Shown here in pieces: positions 6,505 to 8,002 of a stretch of 8,002 nt of DNA (position 1 is the first letter of the stretch; every line of letters begins with the position of its first letter). Under the pieces are notes generated by a model. It had not been told where the DNA came from. It searched no databases and saw nothing but the letters and a program-made list of their open reading frames with translations. The DNA comes from CAVPGH01 sp046726955. GTDB lineage: Bacteria > Acidobacteriota > Vicinamibacteria > Fen-336. The stretch lies in contig JBKPBQ010000421.1 in NCBI GenBank assembly GCA_046726955.1, forward strand, positions 1 through 8,002, in the 5' to 3' direction. The position numbers were made by a program, and so were the translations under genes.

Positions 6505-6534
6505 TTGGCACACGAGCCAGCGCACCGGTAAAAT
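6505..6534 (+). promoter_or_regulatory. Sigma70-type promoter of the broken membrane gene
   Basis: TTGGCA (5 of 6, 6505-6510), an 18-base spacer, and TAAAAT (5 of 6, 6529-6534). The predicted transcript starts near 6541, only about six bases before ATG 6547, so the mRNA would be almost leaderless; no Shine-Dalgarno is present. Confidence 0.65.
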
Positions 6535-6546
6535 CACTGGATCGCG

Positions 6547-7236
6547 ATGGTTGAAGAGACTTCCGTCGGACCATCCGATCCACGTCCCCCGACCACGCTT
6601 CTCGCGGAATCGACGGCTCGGATCAGGACGGGCGTGCAGGCGGTTGTGCGGCCGCTGTCGGCCAGGGCACGACTCGCGGTGTCCCTGGGGTGCTCGCGTC
6701 CGTCTTGCTGGGGATCGCGCTTGTCCTCTTCCTCCCCTCGGCCACGCTGAACGTCGTCTGCCGTCACGATTTCCGAAGCGTCGAGCTCACGGTCGCAGTG
6801 GATGGCGATGTCGTGCTCACGGAAACCTTGACCGGGTCCGTCAAGAAGTGGCTCGGTGTGGTGGAGAAAGCGGGTGGAACGTACACTCGGGCCATTCCCG
6901 TGGCCTCGGGCAAGCACGTGATCCAGGTTCGGATGCGTGCTCCAGGGTACGACTCCATGCGAAGCATCCGCGGCGACTTCTCGCGGGGAAAGGAATACAC
7001 CCTGAGCGTCGATTCTGGACGCGACCTCTCGCTGTCCTCGCGAAACACGGGGGGCCAAGCAGTCACCCCTGAAGCGGGGGGTGGCGGCTCGTGGCTGGGC
7101 TACGGCCGGTCACTCCTCTTGACGCATCGTCTCGGCCACGATCGGCGTGTAGGTCCAGGCCTTCCTCCGCTCGCGCAAGAACCCGCTGGTCGGGTCGACG
7201 GTGGGGGAGCGAGACCGCCCGCCGGAGGGTTCCTAG
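6547..7236 (+). pseudogene. Two-helix membrane protein with PEGA-like extracytoplasmic domain, frame broken three times
   Basis: Three adjoining frame segments join into one sensible 229-residue protein. Segment 1 (6547-6690) encodes a 48-residue hydrophilic N-terminus, Arg-rich just before a membrane helix. Segment 2 (6690-7124) continues with that helix (SVLLGIALVLFLP), a beta-rich domain with VDGDVVLTE and GKHVIQVRMRAPGYDS resembling PEGA-type domains, and a Gly-rich linker. Segment 3 (7126-7236) gives a second helix (SLLLTIVSATIGV) and a basic tail (VQAFLRSRKNPLVG) ending at TAG 7234. The joins need one extra G in the run at 6687-6690 and loss of one base near 7125; an in-frame TAG at 7150-7152 sits where TAC (Tyr) would fit. 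The restored stop interlocks with that of the convergent kinase gene. Either a decaying pseudogene or consensus errors; a shorter functional gene from GTG 6690 is possible. Function unknown. Confidence 0.68.
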
Positions 7237-8002
7237 TCGGCGTCCGAGACGATGAGCATGATCCGGGTCCCGCCGACCCGGAACTCGCTCTTGTCCTCGA
7301 GGGTCTGCTCCTCGATCCGCCTCTCGCCCACGAATGTTCCGTTGGTGCTACCCAAGTCCCGGATGACCACGCGGCTCCCATGGCACTCGACGAGGGCATG
7401 GGTCCGTGAGACCTCCGGATCGGACAGCTCGATGTCCGCGCTCGCCTGGCCGCCGTTGCGGCCGATGAGCGCCCTGGGGCGCGCCAGGAGGAAGACCTCC
7501 CCCCGGCGCTCGCCGGTCAGGAAGGCGAGGGAGACCCTCTTGCCCACTGGCAGGGAGAGCCCGCTGCGCCCACCGCCCCCCGCGACGGTGCTCGCTCCCG
7601 GCACCGGCATTGGCCTCGCCGGCGGGATCGCAGGTGGGCCGGACTGCGGGACGAGCGTCTTCTGCTCCTGCGACGGTGCCGAGCTCGGGAGGTGGCGTGG
7701 TGGTCGATCCGCAAGCAGGTCCTCGATGTCCTCAGCCAGCTCCTTTCCGCTGGGATAGCGGCGGGCGGGGTCCTTGGCGAGGGCCCGGGTGACCACGCCG
7801 TCGAGCGCTTTCGGGAGCCCCGATCGCACCGAGCTCGGGGGCGGCGGATCCTCGTACGCGAGCTTCTTGACGATCGTCGGCAGGTCCGGGCCGCCGAACG
7901 CCTTCTGGCCCGTCACCAGCTCGTAGAGGACGGCTCCGAGCGAGAAGAGGTCGCTCCGGGCGTCGAGAGCGGCTCCGTCCATCTGCTCCGGCGACATGTA
8001 CG
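7233..8002 (-). CDS. Ser/Thr protein kinase with C-terminal FHA domain (5' part beyond window)
   Basis: The C-terminal part of a Hanks-type kinase; the ATP-binding lobe and catalytic loop lie outside the window. Counting from the Met at 7997: the APE-equivalent SPEQ (2-5), subdomain IX DARSDLFSLG with its invariant Asp16, and subdomain XI DPARRYPS (76-83). A Pro/Ser-rich linker (about 99-150) follows. The FHA domain (about 155-252) has all recognition residues: Gly179-Arg180, Ser197-Arg198-His200 (SRTH) and GSTNGT (216-221), so it should bind phosphothreonine, either its own or that of a partner. No membrane segment is seen after the kinase, and the FHA ends the protein, so this part is cytosolic. 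The Met at 7997 is not the start: the frame is open to the window edge and the motifs before it are required. Convergent with the broken membrane gene, sharing CTAG stops. Confidence 0.93.
   Translation of the reverse strand, partial: YMSPEQMDGAALDARSDLFSLGAVLYELVTGQKAFGGPDLPTIVKKLAYEDPPPPSSVRSGLPKALDGVVTRALAKDPARRYPSGKELAEDIEDLLADRPPRHLPSSAPSQEQKTLVPQSGPPAIPPARPMPVPGASTVAGGGGRSGLSLPVGKRVSLAFLTGERRGEVFLLARPRALIGRNGGQASADIELSDPEVSRTHALVECHGSRVVIRDLGSTNGTFVGERRIEEQTLEDKSEFRVGGTRIMLIVSDAD

Noticed and set aside
6440..6583. 48-codon N-terminal extension of the Tat-exported TIM-barrel protein
   Set aside because: It would place the twin-arginine motif inside the protein, overlaps the divergent promoter, and the good ribosome site lies before ATG 6439.
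6690..7409. A single 239-residue plus-strand protein
   Set aside because: Its last 90 or so residues lose the membrane-protein character, turn into Pro/Gly/Asp-rich sequence and run antisense through the FHA domain; the frame shift near 7125 explains this better.

Overview
The window is GC-rich bacterial DNA with bacterial signals throughout: Shine-Dalgarno sites, frequent GTG/TTG starts, an initiator tRNA with encoded CCA, and a Tat signal peptide. A Ser/Thr kinase fused to an FHA domain, a lysine-rich histone H1-like protein, a Spinster-like MFS carrier and a Tat-exported sugar-isomerase-like TIM barrel together suggest a large-genome soil or sediment lineage such as Acidobacteriota, Myxococcota or Methylomirabilota. 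This is an inference; no marker gene here fixes the phylum.

Layout. Positions 52-3087 (+) look like one catabolic operon: a monofunctional proline dehydrogenase, then two tandem zinc-dependent medium-chain dehydrogenases (TTG starts, gaps of 23 and 4 nt), closed by a 12-bp hairpin at 3088-3115. Positions 3143-3751 (-) hold two small genes: a histone H1-like basic protein and a 65-residue zinc-ribbon protein, the latter followed one base after its stop by a perfect 13-bp hairpin. Positions 3969-4151 (+) form a compact initiator tRNA unit: a TTGACA-17-TAGATT promoter, the 77-nt tRNA-fMet gene (4013-4089) and a hairpin with a T run. Positions 4221-6439 (-) hold a Spinster-like MFS transporter and, upstream of it, a Tat-exported TIM-barrel protein of the sugar phosphate isomerase/epimerase superfamily; they may work together on an extracytoplasmic sugar or glycoside. 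Positions 6505-7236 (+) hold a two-helix membrane protein gene behind a good promoter, but its frame is broken by two single-base shifts and one stop codon. Positions 7233-8002 (-) are the C-terminal part of a Ser/Thr kinase with an FHA domain, running off the window.

The most notable observation is the broken membrane gene. When its frame is restored, its stop codon and the kinase stop codon interlock in a single CTAG, which argues that this is the ancestral gene structure and that the longer uninterrupted reading frame crossing the kinase gene is an artefact. Otherwise the window reads as chromosomal housekeeping plus accessory catabolism. I saw no CRISPR array, insertion sequence, phage gene or defence system.
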